From Truepera sp965215315 (GTDB lineage: Bacteria > Deinococcota > Deinococci > Deinococcales > Trueperaceae), in the NCBI GenBank assembly GCA_965215315.1, contig CBDCDB010000008.1, positions 2,666,001 through 2,730,000 on the forward strand: a stretch of DNA of 64,000 nucleotides. Reading direction: 5' to 3'. The notes beneath the pieces were generated by a model, which searched no databases, had not been told where the DNA came from, and worked only from the letters and a program-made list of their open reading frames with translations. This document shows, one piece after another, positions 18,050-26,437 of this stretch. Each line of letters starts with the position of its first letter. Within the stretch, counting starts at the first letter, position 1. Both the position numbers and the translations under genes were made by a program.

Positions 18050-19241
18050 TTACACTGTCAGCGAGGTACTGACACCTTCACCTCTGTATAGGCACGTTTG
18101 AAGGTGTGTCTAGCCGCTTCTTTGGAGAATTGCCAGTTGAGCTTAACTTGGGCTTGATTGCGCTCTGTTTGCCAAGCGTTAAGTTCAGTTTCAAGGCGGT
18201 CACGTTGAGCAATGCGCCGGTCTAGGCACTGTTTGCTTAAAGCGGAGAATTCAAGTTCAGCCATGTTAAGCCAAGAAGCGTGCTTAGGGGTATGAATCAT
18301 CTCAAACTGCTGGGCAAGTTCGAAGGCAGCTTGCGGTGCTAGAGCAGCATAAAACGAGCCTGGGTTATGGGTGTTGAGATTATCCTGCACCAGCCTGATT
18401 TTCTGCGCTTGAGGGAACTGTTGCGTTAAGTACTGCATAAAGTCGGTGTATTCCTGCCGTCGGCGGTGGTCATAGAGCCTAGTCCAACGCCTGCCGGTAA
18501 GCGGCTCGACCGCTAAGAGCACTGAACAACTTGCCGTGACTTTATAATGGTAGTCCTCGCGTTTGACCTGGCCTGCTTTCATCGCTACAGGTTGTAAGGT
18601 CTGTTCAATCAGATAACAAGGTCGTTCATCAAAACAAAGTACCGGATAGTCGGGGTCATAAGGCTGAGCGTAAGTATCAAGCACCCGCTCCATTTGCCAA
18701 ATGAACGCAGAGGTGAGCTTGCCCAAACACCAACACCGCTTTAGGTGGGGTTTGAGCTCGTTTTTTTCAGTATCTCGCTGACCCCCTCATGCGAAACAGT
18801 CTCAACCAAGCCCAGCTCGACAGCTTTATCCGCTAACAGTCTCAGTGTCCATCTGCTTCTGCCTTCAGGAGCCTCACTACATGCTAAAGCGGTAATCTTC
18901 GCTCGCTGTTCACCACTAAAGCGACTTGGGCGTCCTGGTTTGGGCTTGTCCGCTACTACCTCTTGGACGTTACTCTGGCTTTCGCAAAAACGTTTGCGGA
19001 TCCTCTTGAGCGTTGCCAAACTGATATCTGCTTGCTTGAGAATCTCGGCGTCACTTACCCCGGCATCCGCCAGTAACAGTGCCCTAGCCCGTTTGTACAC
19101 CCTCACCCGGCACGCTCCCGCTTTTGTTAGCCGTTCGAGCTCTTGCCTTTGTATTTTACTCAGCTTGATTCCATAGCGCTTTTTCATTCGCTTACTTTAG
19201 ACACTGTGTTGCTATGGGTCAACTCTTCGCTGACAATGTAA
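18050..19241 (-). mobile_element. IS630-family element, type C
   Basis: It is bounded by inverted repeats TTACACTGTCAGCGA at 18050 and TCGCTGACAATGTAA at the right end (one mismatch), with TA on both outer sides. It inserted exactly at the TA that borders the repeat fragment at 19244, inside the Ig-like gene. Confidence 0.8.
18058..19187 (-). CDS. IS630-family transposase (type C), made by -1 frameshift
   Basis: OrfA (18741-19187) has HTH segments: AEILKQADISLATLKRIRKR and RWTLRLLADKAVELGLVETV. OrfB (to 18058) has the DDE domain with VLCFDERPCYLIEQTLQPVA, IRLVQDNLNTHNPGSF and HTPKHASWLNMAELEFSAL. The frames meet at an A7 run (complement of 18761-18767): EILKK in frame 0 continues as NELKPHLKRCW in the -1 frame. 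No other damage is visible. Confidence 0.85.
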
Positions 19242-19243
19242 TA

Positions 19244-19345
19244 TAGCATTTGCATAAAAGATTGACACCAGTATCGTCCCAGAACGTGCGTGCTGGACTG
19301 GGAAAATCTTACATAGAGCGTCTCCGACCAGATGATACCTGCTAA
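19244..19345 (+). repeat. Truncated copy of a noncoding repeat (MITE-like)
   Basis: The first 50 bases, from TAGCATTTGCATAAAAG through CAGAACGTGCGTGCT, match the reverse complement of 34489-34538 with about three mismatches. A second block (GAGCGTCTCCGACC, CAGATGATACCTGCTA) matches the reverse complement of 34390-34425. The intervening part is deleted relative to the longer copy. Confidence 0.65.
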
Positions 19346-19683
19346 TATAACGCTTACAGCAAAAGAAAGTTCAGGTTTCGATTTTTCTGGTTGGACGGGC
19401 TGTACGCCGCTTGAGGGGAAGCAAATAGTGCTGTGTTGGTTTCTGGTCAGCAGGAAATTAGAGCCTCATATGAGGCGCGAGAGCGGAGTACGATGGTTGA
19501 GATGCGGTGGTGTAGTAAGAACAAGTACAAGGGATTATATTTGCAGCAAAGAGTGTGCTCCGCTATCTGTAAGCTATTCAGCACTCAGTGCAGTATTACA
19601 TTGCAACCTAACAAGAACCCTGAGATTGTCGCCGAGTTCGTCAAAAACCAAAACTCTGAACAATAACGAAGCTGAGCGGGAGG

Positions 19684-20364
19684 CTAGAGCGAATAGCCCC
19701 CCCGCTCATCATCCCGCACAACCTGCCCGCCGCGCAGCACAATCGTCCGGAGCCGCAGCTGGTCAACGAGTTCTTTGGCGTGCGTCGCCACGATGACGGT
19801 CGTCCCTTTGATATTGATGTCGTTTAGGAGTTCTAAAATCTCCTGCGCGGTGTCCGGGTCCAAGTTGCCGGTCGGTTCGTCGCATAAGAGGAGCGGCGGG
19901 TTCGTCACCATCGCGCGGGCAATGGCGACGCGCTGCTGTTCGCCCAAAGACAGCTCGACCGGGTAGGCTTTGCGTTTATGCGCTAGAGCAACCTGACGTA
20001 GTGCCAGGAGCGAGCGGTGCTCGAGGTTCCCCTTCTCACCCGTTGCTCGCAACGCAAACACAAGGTTGTCTAGCGCGCTCATGTTCGGCAGCAGCCGGTG
20101 GTTTTGAAAGACCATCCCGATGCGGCGACGCAAAAGCGGTAATCTGTGAGCGCGTAACCGAGCCAAATCCTGACCCAGAATATGCACGCTACCTTCAGTC
20201 GGGGTAATGCGGCGCAAAATCAGCGATAAAAGCGTCGATTTTCCGGCCCCGGAGTGCCCGACGATGTACAAAAACTCGCCTTTTTGAATGCTGAAGTCGA
20301 TGTTTTTAAGCGCGTGGGTGTGCGTGCGCGGATAGGTTTTGGTAACGTGCTGAAACTCAATCAC
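19684..20364 (-). CDS. ftsE: Cell-division ABC ATPase FtsE
   Basis: The 226-residue ATPase has the FtsE signature: MIEFQHVTKTYPRTHTHALK, Walker A in GHSGAGKSTLLSLI, and GMVFQNHRLLPNMSALDNL with the Q-loop. The signature motif is LSLGEQQRVAIARA, Walker B is LLLCDEPTGNLDP, and the H-loop is VIVATHAKELVD. FtsE pairs with FtsX to control peptidoglycan hydrolysis at division. ftsX is usually next, downstream; here the downstream side is the insertion-scarred region 17.2-19.7 kb and no ftsX is seen. FtsX may be elsewhere, or the genes may have been separated. Confidence 0.85.
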   Translation of the reverse strand: MIEFQHVTKTYPRTHTHALKNIDFSIQKGEFLYIVGHSGAGKSTLLSLILRRITPTEGSVHILGQDLARLRAHRLPLLRRRIGMVFQNHRLLPNMSALDNLVFALRATGEKGNLEHRSLLALRQVALAHKRKAYPVELSLGEQQRVAIARAMVTNPPLLLCDEPTGNLDPDTAQEILELLNDINIKGTTVIVATHAKELVDQLRLRTIVLRGGQVVRDDERGGYSL

Positions 20365-20383
20365 GAGGCTTTAGTCTACCTTG

Positions 20384-20389
20384 TATGCT
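20384..20389 (+). promoter_or_regulatory. -10 box for a leaderless start (CPBP gene)
   Basis: TATGCT ends six bases before the ATG at 20396, and there is no Shine-Dalgarno site. This spacing is typical of leaderless genes in Deinococcota. Confidence 0.5.
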
Positions 20390-20395
20390 CTCTTT

Positions 20396-21208
20396 ATGCT
20401 CGAGACGAAGAAGGCAACATGGTGGCTTATCGGCTTGGTACTCATTGTCTATGTTGCTCTAAGCATCTGGATTAACCTTTACGGTTTTAGGCTGGGTTTA
20501 CTCGACGTTGAGCTGTTTGACGGTCTTATCAATGAAACGCTTGTTGCCAACCTTTTACTCCTCGCCATAATTGTTGTCGGCTTGCTTTTTAGTTTGGGGC
20601 AGTTACGCCCGCGAGACGTGGGGCTGTACCGACAACAAATCGTGCCTGCGCTACTCGGTGGGGTCGTCTTTTGGATTTGCCTTCAACTTGTTGCGTTGTT
20701 AGCAGCGCTCGTCTCAGGCTCGCTCGCCGTAAACCCACTCTGGTATGACGAAGGTGGGGTGGTTATGGCGGGCTACCTCATTTCTGAACTTTTCGGAAAC
20801 TCGCTTTACGAAGAGATTGTGTTTCGCGGCTTTTTCTTCGTTCAGCTTCTACTCTGTTTCAATCGTCTTCCCCGTAAATGGCTCGGTTTTACGCTAGCGC
20901 TTGTCATTTCGCAAGCTGTTTTTGCCCTTATGCATCTGCCCAACCGTATCTGGGTAGACAACATGACGTTACCTGAGGCGTTCTCGAGCATAGAGTCCGT
21001 TTTTACCCTCGGTTTATTGCTTGCGCTGGTATATTGGCGTACCCGTAATCTGCTACTGGTCGTTGCTATCCACGCATTACGCAACGAACCCACCTTTATA
21101 CTTGCAGCACCCAACGCAGTTTTTGGTTGCACGACGCAGCTATTTATTTTGGGCATAATTCTGTTCTGGCCTCGCGCTTGGGTACTGTCTCAGACGATCA
21201 ATACCTAG
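20396..21208 (+). CDS. CPBP-family intramembrane metalloprotease
   Basis: About 270 residues with seven to eight hydrophobic segments. The CPBP/CAAX-protease motif 1 is present as SLYEEIVFRGFFFVQLL (Glu-Glu-X-X-X-Arg), motif 2 as AVFALMHLPNRIW (Phe-X-X-X-His), and a later conserved His is in VVAIHALRNEPTF. These residues form the metalloprotease site. Bacterial members mature or degrade membrane peptides and some confer bacteriocin immunity; the substrate here is unknown. I chose the ATG at 20396 over a TTG at 20381 because a -10 box lies six bases before it. It is divergent from ftsE. Confidence 0.8.
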   Translation: MLETKKATWWLIGLVLIVYVALSIWINLYGFRLGLLDVELFDGLINETLVANLLLLAIIVVGLLFSLGQLRPRDVGLYRQQIVPALLGGVVFWICLQLVALLAALVSGSLAVNPLWYDEGGVVMAGYLISELFGNSLYEEIVFRGFFFVQLLLCFNRLPRKWLGFTLALVISQAVFALMHLPNRIWVDNMTLPEAFSSIESVFTLGLLLALVYWRTRNLLLVVAIHALRNEPTFILAAPNAVFGCTTQLFILGIILFWPRAWVLSQTINT

Positions 21209-21218
21209 TTGGATGCAG

Positions 21219-22154
21219 TTACTTATATGAAGCTAACGTTTCAATAAGTATCTTCAGTGCTGCGTCTCGGTCAATGGTGTAGGCAACTTGAACGTTCGGC
21301 GGTGTAGCGTCTCGAGCTCTATGCCCGCGCTCGTCTACTACAGTCATTCCCCGAGTATGCTCCCCGCGCAGTTCGACGGTGACGTGACGGGGCTCGAGCC
21401 CAAAGAGCTCCGGGTGGGTCAGTGCTAAAACGGCGCAGGGGTCGTGGAGCGGGCCTTCGGCGCGTCCGAAAAAAGCGTCGGCGTAAGCTTGACCGTAAAA
21501 CCCTAAAAGGTCAGCGGCAAACGAGGCGGCAGGATTACCGAGCGCCCGAATCTGGGCCACATCCGCCTCAAAAATCATAAATTGATGCGTCACGTTGAGG
21601 CCGCACATGATGAGCGGCACGCCGCTCGCAAAAACCATCTGGGCCGCTTCGGGGTCGGCCCAGATATTGAACTCGGCGGCCTGAGTCCGGTTGCCGGGGC
21701 CGGTGCTGCCGCCCATAATGGAGATGCCTGCGAGCTTGGAGGCGAGGTCTGGCGCTTCGCGTAAAGCTAGCGCGACGTTGGTCAGTGGCCCGACCGCGAC
21801 GAGCCAAACGTCACCTGTTTGCCTTACAGTATCGACGATAAAACGCACCGCGTCGTGACCTGCCGGTCTACGGGTCAGTTCGGGCAAAACCGGCCCGCCG
21901 AGGCCCGATTCACCGTGAATGTCGGGCGCGTGCTGCGCTTCTTTGATGAGGGGGCGTGCGGCTCCGGCGTAAACCGGAACGTCAGTCCCGGCAATCTGCA
22001 AGGTCAATAAGGCGTTACGCGTCGTGTGGGTCAGCGGCGCGTTACCGCTGACGGTCGTGACACCTAAGATGTCGCAGTGTTTTACGGCGAAGAGGAGCGC
22101 GAGCGCGTCGTCGTGACCGGGGTCGCAGTCGAGGATGATGCGGGGGCGCGGCAT
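21219..22154 (-). CDS. Inosine/uridine-preferring nucleoside hydrolase
   Basis: The 311-residue enzyme hydrolyses ribonucleosides to base and ribose for salvage. The N-terminal calcium-binding DCDPGHDDALALLFA motif is intact. Other family pieces are TTVSGNAPLTHTTRNAL, WLVAVGPLTNVALALREAPD, EFNIWADPEAAQMVF, LNVTHQFMI and GPLHDPCAVLAL (the catalytic Asp/His side). Length is normal for IunH/RihA. The start is ATG at 22154. It is transcribed toward the CPBP gene and divergent from the next gene. Confidence 0.93.
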   Translation of the reverse strand: MPRPRIILDCDPGHDDALALLFAVKHCDILGVTTVSGNAPLTHTTRNALLTLQIAGTDVPVYAGAARPLIKEAQHAPDIHGESGLGGPVLPELTRRPAGHDAVRFIVDTVRQTGDVWLVAVGPLTNVALALREAPDLASKLAGISIMGGSTGPGNRTQAAEFNIWADPEAAQMVFASGVPLIMCGLNVTHQFMIFEADVAQIRALGNPAASFAADLLGFYGQAYADAFFGRAEGPLHDPCAVLALTHPELFGLEPRHVTVELRGEHTRGMTVVDERGHRARDATPPNVQVAYTIDRDAALKILIETLASYK

Positions 22155-22172
22155 AAGGGCATTATAGGGTGT

Positions 22173-22595
22173 ATGACAGCAATGATTTGGCCTCTTCTTC
22201 TGCTCATTTTGGCGGTTAGCCTCGAGCTCCTAACTCAAAGTCCCTTTTTAGCAACGCGTTTCGGCGTACTGCTGGCTTTCGTCCTCAGAGGAAGACGTTT
22301 AGAGGGCCATCTCTACGAAACCCCGGCGCTGCCCGCTTTCGGGTTCCGGGCCTCGGCGCAAACGTGGGGTGAGACGGTGCTCGTCACGCCGGAATTACGG
22401 CACCCGAAGTTTACGGCGACAATGGCGCACGAAGCGTGCCATGTGGCGCAGTACCGGCGGTATACGAGTTTTGGGTTTTGGCTGCTCTACGTTTGGCAGT
22501 GGCTTGCGGGTCTGGTGCGGACTCGAGACCTCTTCCTTGCCTATTTTGAGATTAGCTTGGAAAAAGAGGCGCGGGCCGCTGAAAGCTCAACCTGA
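22173..22595 (+). CDS. Small membrane-associated protein with a zinc-protease HExxH motif
   Basis: About 140 residues. The N-terminus is one hydrophobic segment (WPLLLLILAVSLELL). The middle has TATMAHEACHVAQYRRY, where His-Glu-X-X-His is the standard zinc-binding motif. A second hydrophobic patch (FGFWLLYVWQWLAGLV) and SLEKEARAAES follow, the Glu there being a possible third ligand. It may be a minimal membrane metallopeptidase; I recognise no named family. The ATG at 22173 is chosen because the longer frame would overlap the divergent nucleoside hydrolase. Confidence 0.6.
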   Translation: MTAMIWPLLLLILAVSLELLTQSPFLATRFGVLLAFVLRGRRLEGHLYETPALPAFGFRASAQTWGETVLVTPELRHPKFTATMAHEACHVAQYRRYTSFGFWLLYVWQWLAGLVRTRDLFLAYFEISLEKEARAAESST

Positions 22596-22664
22596 ACGCG
22601 GACTTGTGGGGCATCTTTCAGTTCACTACGACCGGGCTTCTTAGCATAGGGGCAGGAGGCGTTT

Positions 22665-23441
22665 ATGTTAGAGGGTAAAGTTGCGTTTGTAACCGGTGGC
22701 GGCTCGGGAATCGGTGCGGCGGCGGGGCGGCTCATGGCAAAACAGGGTTCGAAGGTTGTGCTTATCAGCCGGACAAAGAGTGAACTCGAGCAAGTCGTGC
22801 AGGAAATAAAAGAAGCAGGCGGTGAGGCGACAGCGCTCGAGGCCGACATCAGCGACAGTGAAACGCTACAAGCCGCGATCGATGAAACGGTGTCAAAATA
22901 CGGTCGGTTAGACGTTGTGTTTGCCAATGCCGGGGTCAACGGGACGTGGGCCGGTATCGAAGACCTGAGCGAAGAGGATTTCCGTAAAACGGTGGACATC
23001 AACCTCGTCGGAACCTTTTTGACGATTAAACACACCGTTCCGCACCTTAGAAAGCAGGGCGGGTCGGTGGTCGTTACGGCGTCGGTCAACGGGACGCGGA
23101 TGTTTTCCAATTCGGGTGCGTCGGCGTACGCGAGTACGAAGGCGGCGCAGGTCGCGCTGACCAAGATGCTGGCGCTCGAGCTGGCCCCGCAAAACATTCG
23201 CGTCAACGTCATCTGCCCCGGCGCAATCGACACCGAAATCGACGACAACACTGAGGACAACAACAGCGGCGTCGGCGTCAAGGTTGAGTTCCCCGAAGGT
23301 AAAGTACCGCTGACCGGCGGCAAACCGGGCACGTCTGAACAGGTTGCACAGCTCGTATTGTTCTTGGCGTCGGACGCCTCGAGCCACATCACCGGTACCG
23401 AAGTCTGGATTGACGGCGCACAGTCGCTTTTACAGGGTTAG
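22665..23441 (+). CDS. Short-chain dehydrogenase/reductase (FabG-like)
   Basis: The 258-residue classical SDR has VAFVTGGGSGIGAAAGRLMA for NAD(P) binding, VVFANAGVNGTW, and the Ser of VVVTASVNGTRMF. The catalytic pair is in SAYASTKAAQVALTKML (Tyr-X-X-X-Lys), followed by NIRVNVICPGAIDTEI. The C-terminal HITGTEVWIDGAQSLL is typical of 3-oxoacyl-reductase and glucose-dehydrogenase-like members. AGGAGG lies close before the ATG at 22665. Substrate not assignable. An NTF2-like protein gene follows 78 bases later. Confidence 0.88.
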   Translation: MLEGKVAFVTGGGSGIGAAAGRLMAKQGSKVVLISRTKSELEQVVQEIKEAGGEATALEADISDSETLQAAIDETVSKYGRLDVVFANAGVNGTWAGIEDLSEEDFRKTVDINLVGTFLTIKHTVPHLRKQGGSVVVTASVNGTRMFSNSGASAYASTKAAQVALTKMLALELAPQNIRVNVICPGAIDTEIDDNTEDNNSGVGVKVEFPEGKVPLTGGKPGTSEQVAQLVLFLASDASSHITGTEVWIDGAQSLLQG

Positions 23442-23507
23442 AGCGGTGTTAGAGAAGACCGGCCTGAAACTGTGGGGCTAGAACCGAAAGGCCAAAACGC
23501 CAGCGTT

Positions 23508-23513
23508 TAGAAT
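23508..23513 (+). promoter_or_regulatory. -10 box for a leaderless start (NTF2-like gene)
   Basis: TAGAAT lies six bases before the ATG at 23520, with no ribosome-binding site between them. Confidence 0.5.
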
Positions 23514-23519
23514 AGGTCC

Positions 23520-23912
23520 ATGAAAACAACTGCGACAAAACGCACGCAAGCCTTTATGGACGCGCTTCGCGAACTCGAGACGAGTCAAAACCCGGCTACC
23601 CTCGTGGCGCTTTTCTCTGACGACGCCACCCTCGAGCGGCTGACGCACAAAACCTACGCGGGCAAAGCCGACGCCGAAAAGTTCTGGGGCGAGTATCTAG
23701 AGCCTTTTGACGAAATCGCTACGGAGTTTTACAACGTCACCGAAGACGACGACGGGGCGGTGCTCGAGTGGGAATCTGAAGGTGAACTAGCAAGCGGCAA
23801 GGCCATTCACTACAAAGGGGTCAGTTCGCTCAGCTTTGAGGGCGAAAAGGTCAAAAGCTTTCGTACCTACTACGATTCGGCAGCGTTTTTGAGCGAAGGT
23901 GCCAAAGAGTAG
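23520..23912 (+). CDS. NTF2/SnoaL-like small protein
   Basis: The 130-residue protein fits the SnoaL-like fold: an N-terminal helix with FMDALRELETSQNPATLVAL, FSDDATLERLTHKTYAGKAD, FWGEYLEPFDEIATEF and SSLSFEGEKVKSFRTYYDSA. Such cone-shaped proteins are isomerases, hydrolases or ligand-binding modules. No catalytic residues can be assigned. It has its own -10 element. Confidence 0.75.
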   Translation: MKTTATKRTQAFMDALRELETSQNPATLVALFSDDATLERLTHKTYAGKADAEKFWGEYLEPFDEIATEFYNVTEDDDGAVLEWESEGELASGKAIHYKGVSSLSFEGEKVKSFRTYYDSAAFLSEGAKE

Positions 23913-24100
23913 GGCGTAAAACCAGCTCTCTAGCACCGTAAAAATCCGGGTAACGCTTCCCAAATCCCTTGTTCCGTTACTGCCGGGAGCAAGTGGCAGA
24001 CAGTACTTTGGTACATTTGCCTCTAATAGGCGGGACGTTCAAGTCTGTTTTTGCCAAACTTAGCCGTTTACAGTGAAGAATCTGGAGGGTAAGGGAACAG

Positions 24101-24826
24101 ATGGATGAGCATGAAGAACTACTGATGTTGCGGGAAGCTATTGAAGCGACCAACAACACCGTTGTCATGACCGACCCGGCCCTGCCTGATAATCCGATTG
24201 TTTTCGTCAACCGGGGTTTCGAGACACTTACGGGGTACAGCCGTGAAGAGGTCATCGGTCGGAACTGCCGTTTTCTGCAGGGTGACGACATTGGCCAACC
24301 GGGCGTTCAGCAGCTGCGTGAGGCTATCTCGCAGGGTGAATTTGTCTGTGTCGAGCTGCGCAACTACCGCAAAGATGGCACGATGTTCTGGAATGAGCTT
24401 TACCTCAGCCCGGTACACCGAGGGGGGCAAATCCGCTATTTTTTCGGTGTTCAAAACGATGTTACGCGCCGCAAAGAGTCGGAGCTGAGTAATCAGCACC
24501 TGACCGAAACCGGGGAGCAACTCAAATACGCCATCGAAGCGGTGATGCGCGACACCAGTTGGTTTAGCCACCGGGTTTTGGCGCAACTCGCCACCATCAG
24601 GTCAGGGGAGACCTCTGCCGACACTACGACGATGCTCGAGCTCTCACACCGCGAACGGCAGGTTTTGGAGCAGCTGGCGACGGGTGCCAACAACCAGGTG
24701 ATCGCTGAAACGTTGGGTCTCGCCGTACAGACGGTACGCAATTATATTTCAAATATCTACGACAAACTCGGGGTTCATTCACGCGCCGAGGCGATTGTTT
24801 GGGCGCGTGAGCGGGGACTTATCTAG
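24101..24826 (+). CDS. LOV-HTH blue-light-responsive transcription factor
   Basis: The 241-residue protein has an N-terminal PAS domain with the full LOV signature GRNCRFLQG. Cys56 is the residue that forms the flavin adduct, and downstream ELRNYRKDGTMFWNELYLSP and YFFGVQNDVT complete the domain. A helical linker (about 128-170) leads to a LuxR/GerE HTH at about 176-241 (LSHRERQVLEQLATGANNQV, then VQTVRNYISNIYDKLGVHSR). The layout resembles the short LOV-HTH photoreceptors such as EL222, where light releases the HTH for DNA binding. The start follows GGAGGG about 12 bases upstream. Target genes unknown; an IS630 copy abuts the 3' end. Confidence 0.88.
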   Translation: MDEHEELLMLREAIEATNNTVVMTDPALPDNPIVFVNRGFETLTGYSREEVIGRNCRFLQGDDIGQPGVQQLREAISQGEFVCVELRNYRKDGTMFWNELYLSPVHRGGQIRYFFGVQNDVTRRKESELSNQHLTETGEQLKYAIEAVMRDTSWFSHRVLAQLATIRSGETSADTTTMLELSHRERQVLEQLATGANNQVIAETLGLAVQTVRNYISNIYDKLGVHSRAEAIVWARERGLI

Positions 24827-24843
24827 GGTTCGCGGTGGAATTA

Positions 24844-25822
24844 GCATTTGCATCAATCATAGCCACAGTGATTAAAGCAGTTCTGAACCTCTTGCGGTGA
24901 GACGGTAGCAATAGCTTTAGCGATAGCGTTGATGAGGTCGGCGACAAGAGTTGCGCGGGCTTTTCTAAGAAAGGCTTTGACTTTAGAGAAGACGAGTTCG
25001 ATGGGATTAAAGTCGGGTGAGTAGGTTGGGAGGTAGCCAAGGTAGCAGCCTGCACCTTCAACGAGTCGCCTGACGTTTTTGTTGTGGTGAATGGTGAAGT
25101 TATCCATAAACACCACTTGTCCAGGGTTTAGCGTGGGGACGAGTACCTCACGCAAGTAGGTGAGAAACGCCGTAGTATCTACAGCACCGGGATGAATCAG
25201 GCAACGTTCAGGGTCGAGTCCTTGTGGGGTAATTGCAGCGATTAAGCTGAGCTTGCCTTCTCTGCGTCTGGGGGCGTCATCGACTGCACGGGTTCCTTTA
25301 GCTGAGCGGGCGTAGGTGCGGGTCAGTCCCAACCACGCCCCGCTTTCATCTAGAAACACAAAGTCTTCGGCCTCGAGCCGGGTGACTTCGGCTAACCACT
25401 GTTCGCGAGCAGCTTCGTCCCGTTCTTTGGCGTAGAGACGCTTTTTTTACGCGTGATACCCAGTCGTTTGCAATACAAGTTCACCGTCGAAAAGGCGAGG
25501 TTGACGCTCTGTTCCTCGGCAAACCGTTCAGCATGTTCTATCAGCGTCTCATCGCTATGCGCCTCGAGCTGCCGCTTAAACGCCTGCACCTGTTCCGGGG
25601 TTAGCTTGCGGGTGCGGCCTGGTGAGGTTCTTGCTTTGAGTTCGCCTTGCCCAGCGCGTGCTAGGTAACGATAAACCGTCGCTCGGTCTATTTTGAAACG
25701 TCTTGCTACTTCTACCTTAGCAAGCCCTTCTTCCTCAACTGCTATTACGATTCTCGTTCTTAAGTCTTCCGAGTACGCTCGCATTCCTTACTATCGTGTG
25801 TCGTAACCTATTTTGCAAATGC
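24844..25822 (-). mobile_element. IS630-family element, type B, copy 2
   Basis: Same 979-base element as at 9299-10277, in the same orientation, with TA at both flanks (24842-24843, 25823-25824). It inserted 17 bases after the stop codon of the LOV-HTH gene. Confidence 0.9.
24853..25784 (-). CDS. IS630-family transposase (type B copy 2), made by -1 frameshift
   Basis: OrfA (25392-25784) and orfB (24853-25359) encode the same residues as copy 1, joined at the A7 run complementary to 25442-25448. Motifs are those listed for copy 1. Identity between copies points to recent transposition. Confidence 0.85.
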
Positions 25823-25859
25823 TAAATGTAGCGTGCTCGGCTAGGGTTGGGCAACAGCT

Positions 25860-25889
25860 AAAAGGAGACTCGAGCAAGCTCGAGCCTCC
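25860..25889 (-). terminator. Rho-independent terminator of the stress-protein gene
   Basis: On the minus strand GGAGGCTCGAG pairs with CTCGAGTCTCC (11 pairs, one G-U) around the loop CTTG, followed by TTTTA. Two CTCGAG hexamers form the stem. Confidence 0.75.
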
Positions 25890-25917
25890 CTTTATAACGC
25901 GCCTAAACTTTTGTCTC

Positions 25918-26352
25918 CTAGCGCGGGTCGTAAATTTCTTGGGCTCCGGCGCTCTTCAGCGTTGAAACAGCCTTGTCTACGTCCTTGGTCTCTAACATCA
26001 GCACCTTGCCACCGTGTGAGAGGGCTAAACGAAACGGTTCTGCGGCGCTCCCGAGTTTACTTAGATGGTTGTCCGAACCGTCTGCGCCGCCCATGCCCAG
26101 CATCCCGGCACCGCCAGCGAGGGGTGCCGCGCCGACCGCGCCGCCCCCGGCAAGTCCGGCACCGGCGACGGGAACCGCGCCGACTTCGGCTGTTTCGGCG
26201 TCGTCTGCAGTTTGGGTCGTTTCGGGTGCGGTGTCCGAATGGGTGTTTTCGTCAACTTCGGTGATGTCATCGCCTAAACCGGCGGTTTGAAGGGCGTTGA
26301 CGGCCCGCTCGAGCGCGTTGGAATCATCAAAAATTGCAGCTACAGTAGCCAT
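25918..26352 (-). CDS. General-stress-type small protein with glycine/alanine-rich centre
   Basis: The 144-residue protein starts MATVAAIFDDSNALERAVNA at an ATG seven bases after GGAGG, which makes this start better than an upstream ATG at 26388. The N-terminal alpha/beta half resembles general-stress 17M/YflT-like domains that bind near helix-turn segments (ALQTAGLGDDITEV). The middle (about 60-95) is a Gly/Ala-rich stretch that could insert in membranes. The C-terminal half repeats the fold (LSHGGKVLMLETKDVDKAVS). Function unknown; it lies next to another stress-type gene, each with its own terminator. Confidence 0.6.
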   Translation of the reverse strand: MATVAAIFDDSNALERAVNALQTAGLGDDITEVDENTHSDTAPETTQTADDAETAEVGAVPVAGAGLAGGGAVGAAPLAGGAGMLGMGGADGSDNHLSKLGSAAEPFRLALSHGGKVLMLETKDVDKAVSTLKSAGAQEIYDPR

Positions 26353-26397
26353 ACTATGACCTCCAGTACCGGGGAAACTAGATAACATTTAGAGCTG

Positions 26398-26424
26398 AAA
26401 AAGGGGAGCGCCAGGGCGCTCCCC
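26398..26424 (-). terminator. Rho-independent terminator of the four-helix-bundle gene
   Basis: GGGGAGCG / CGCTCCCC stem with a six-base loop, followed on the minus strand by TTTTT. It lies 14 bases after the stop of the upstream gene. Confidence 0.85.
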
Positions 26425-26437
26425 TGACCCACGCTGC

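Larger units (their letters stand above)
17812..19666 (+). pseudogene. Secreted protein with bacterial Ig-like/cysteine repeat domain, broken by insertions
   Basis: The first part (17812 to about 18049) ends in SLIGCGTLCVSLSPGPQD. The continuation after the insertions (from about 19332) reads NITLTAKESSGFDFSGWTGC, and a frameshifted last part (19433-19666) ends CSITLQPNKNPEIVAEFVKN. This matches the common repeat with CGT.C, VTLTA, GSTFSGWSGC and C.V...ADKTV.A.F. An IS630 element (18050-19241) and a fragment of a noncoding repeat (19244-19345) separate the halves. The 5' end is missing, cut by the IS200 relic. I infer a former surface or lipoprotein. Confidence 0.6.

Noticed and set aside
19244..19345. 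Short repeats as a possible CRISPR array
   Set aside because: No regular repeat-spacer pattern exists; the sequence matches a single dispersed repeat at 34.3-34.5 kb.
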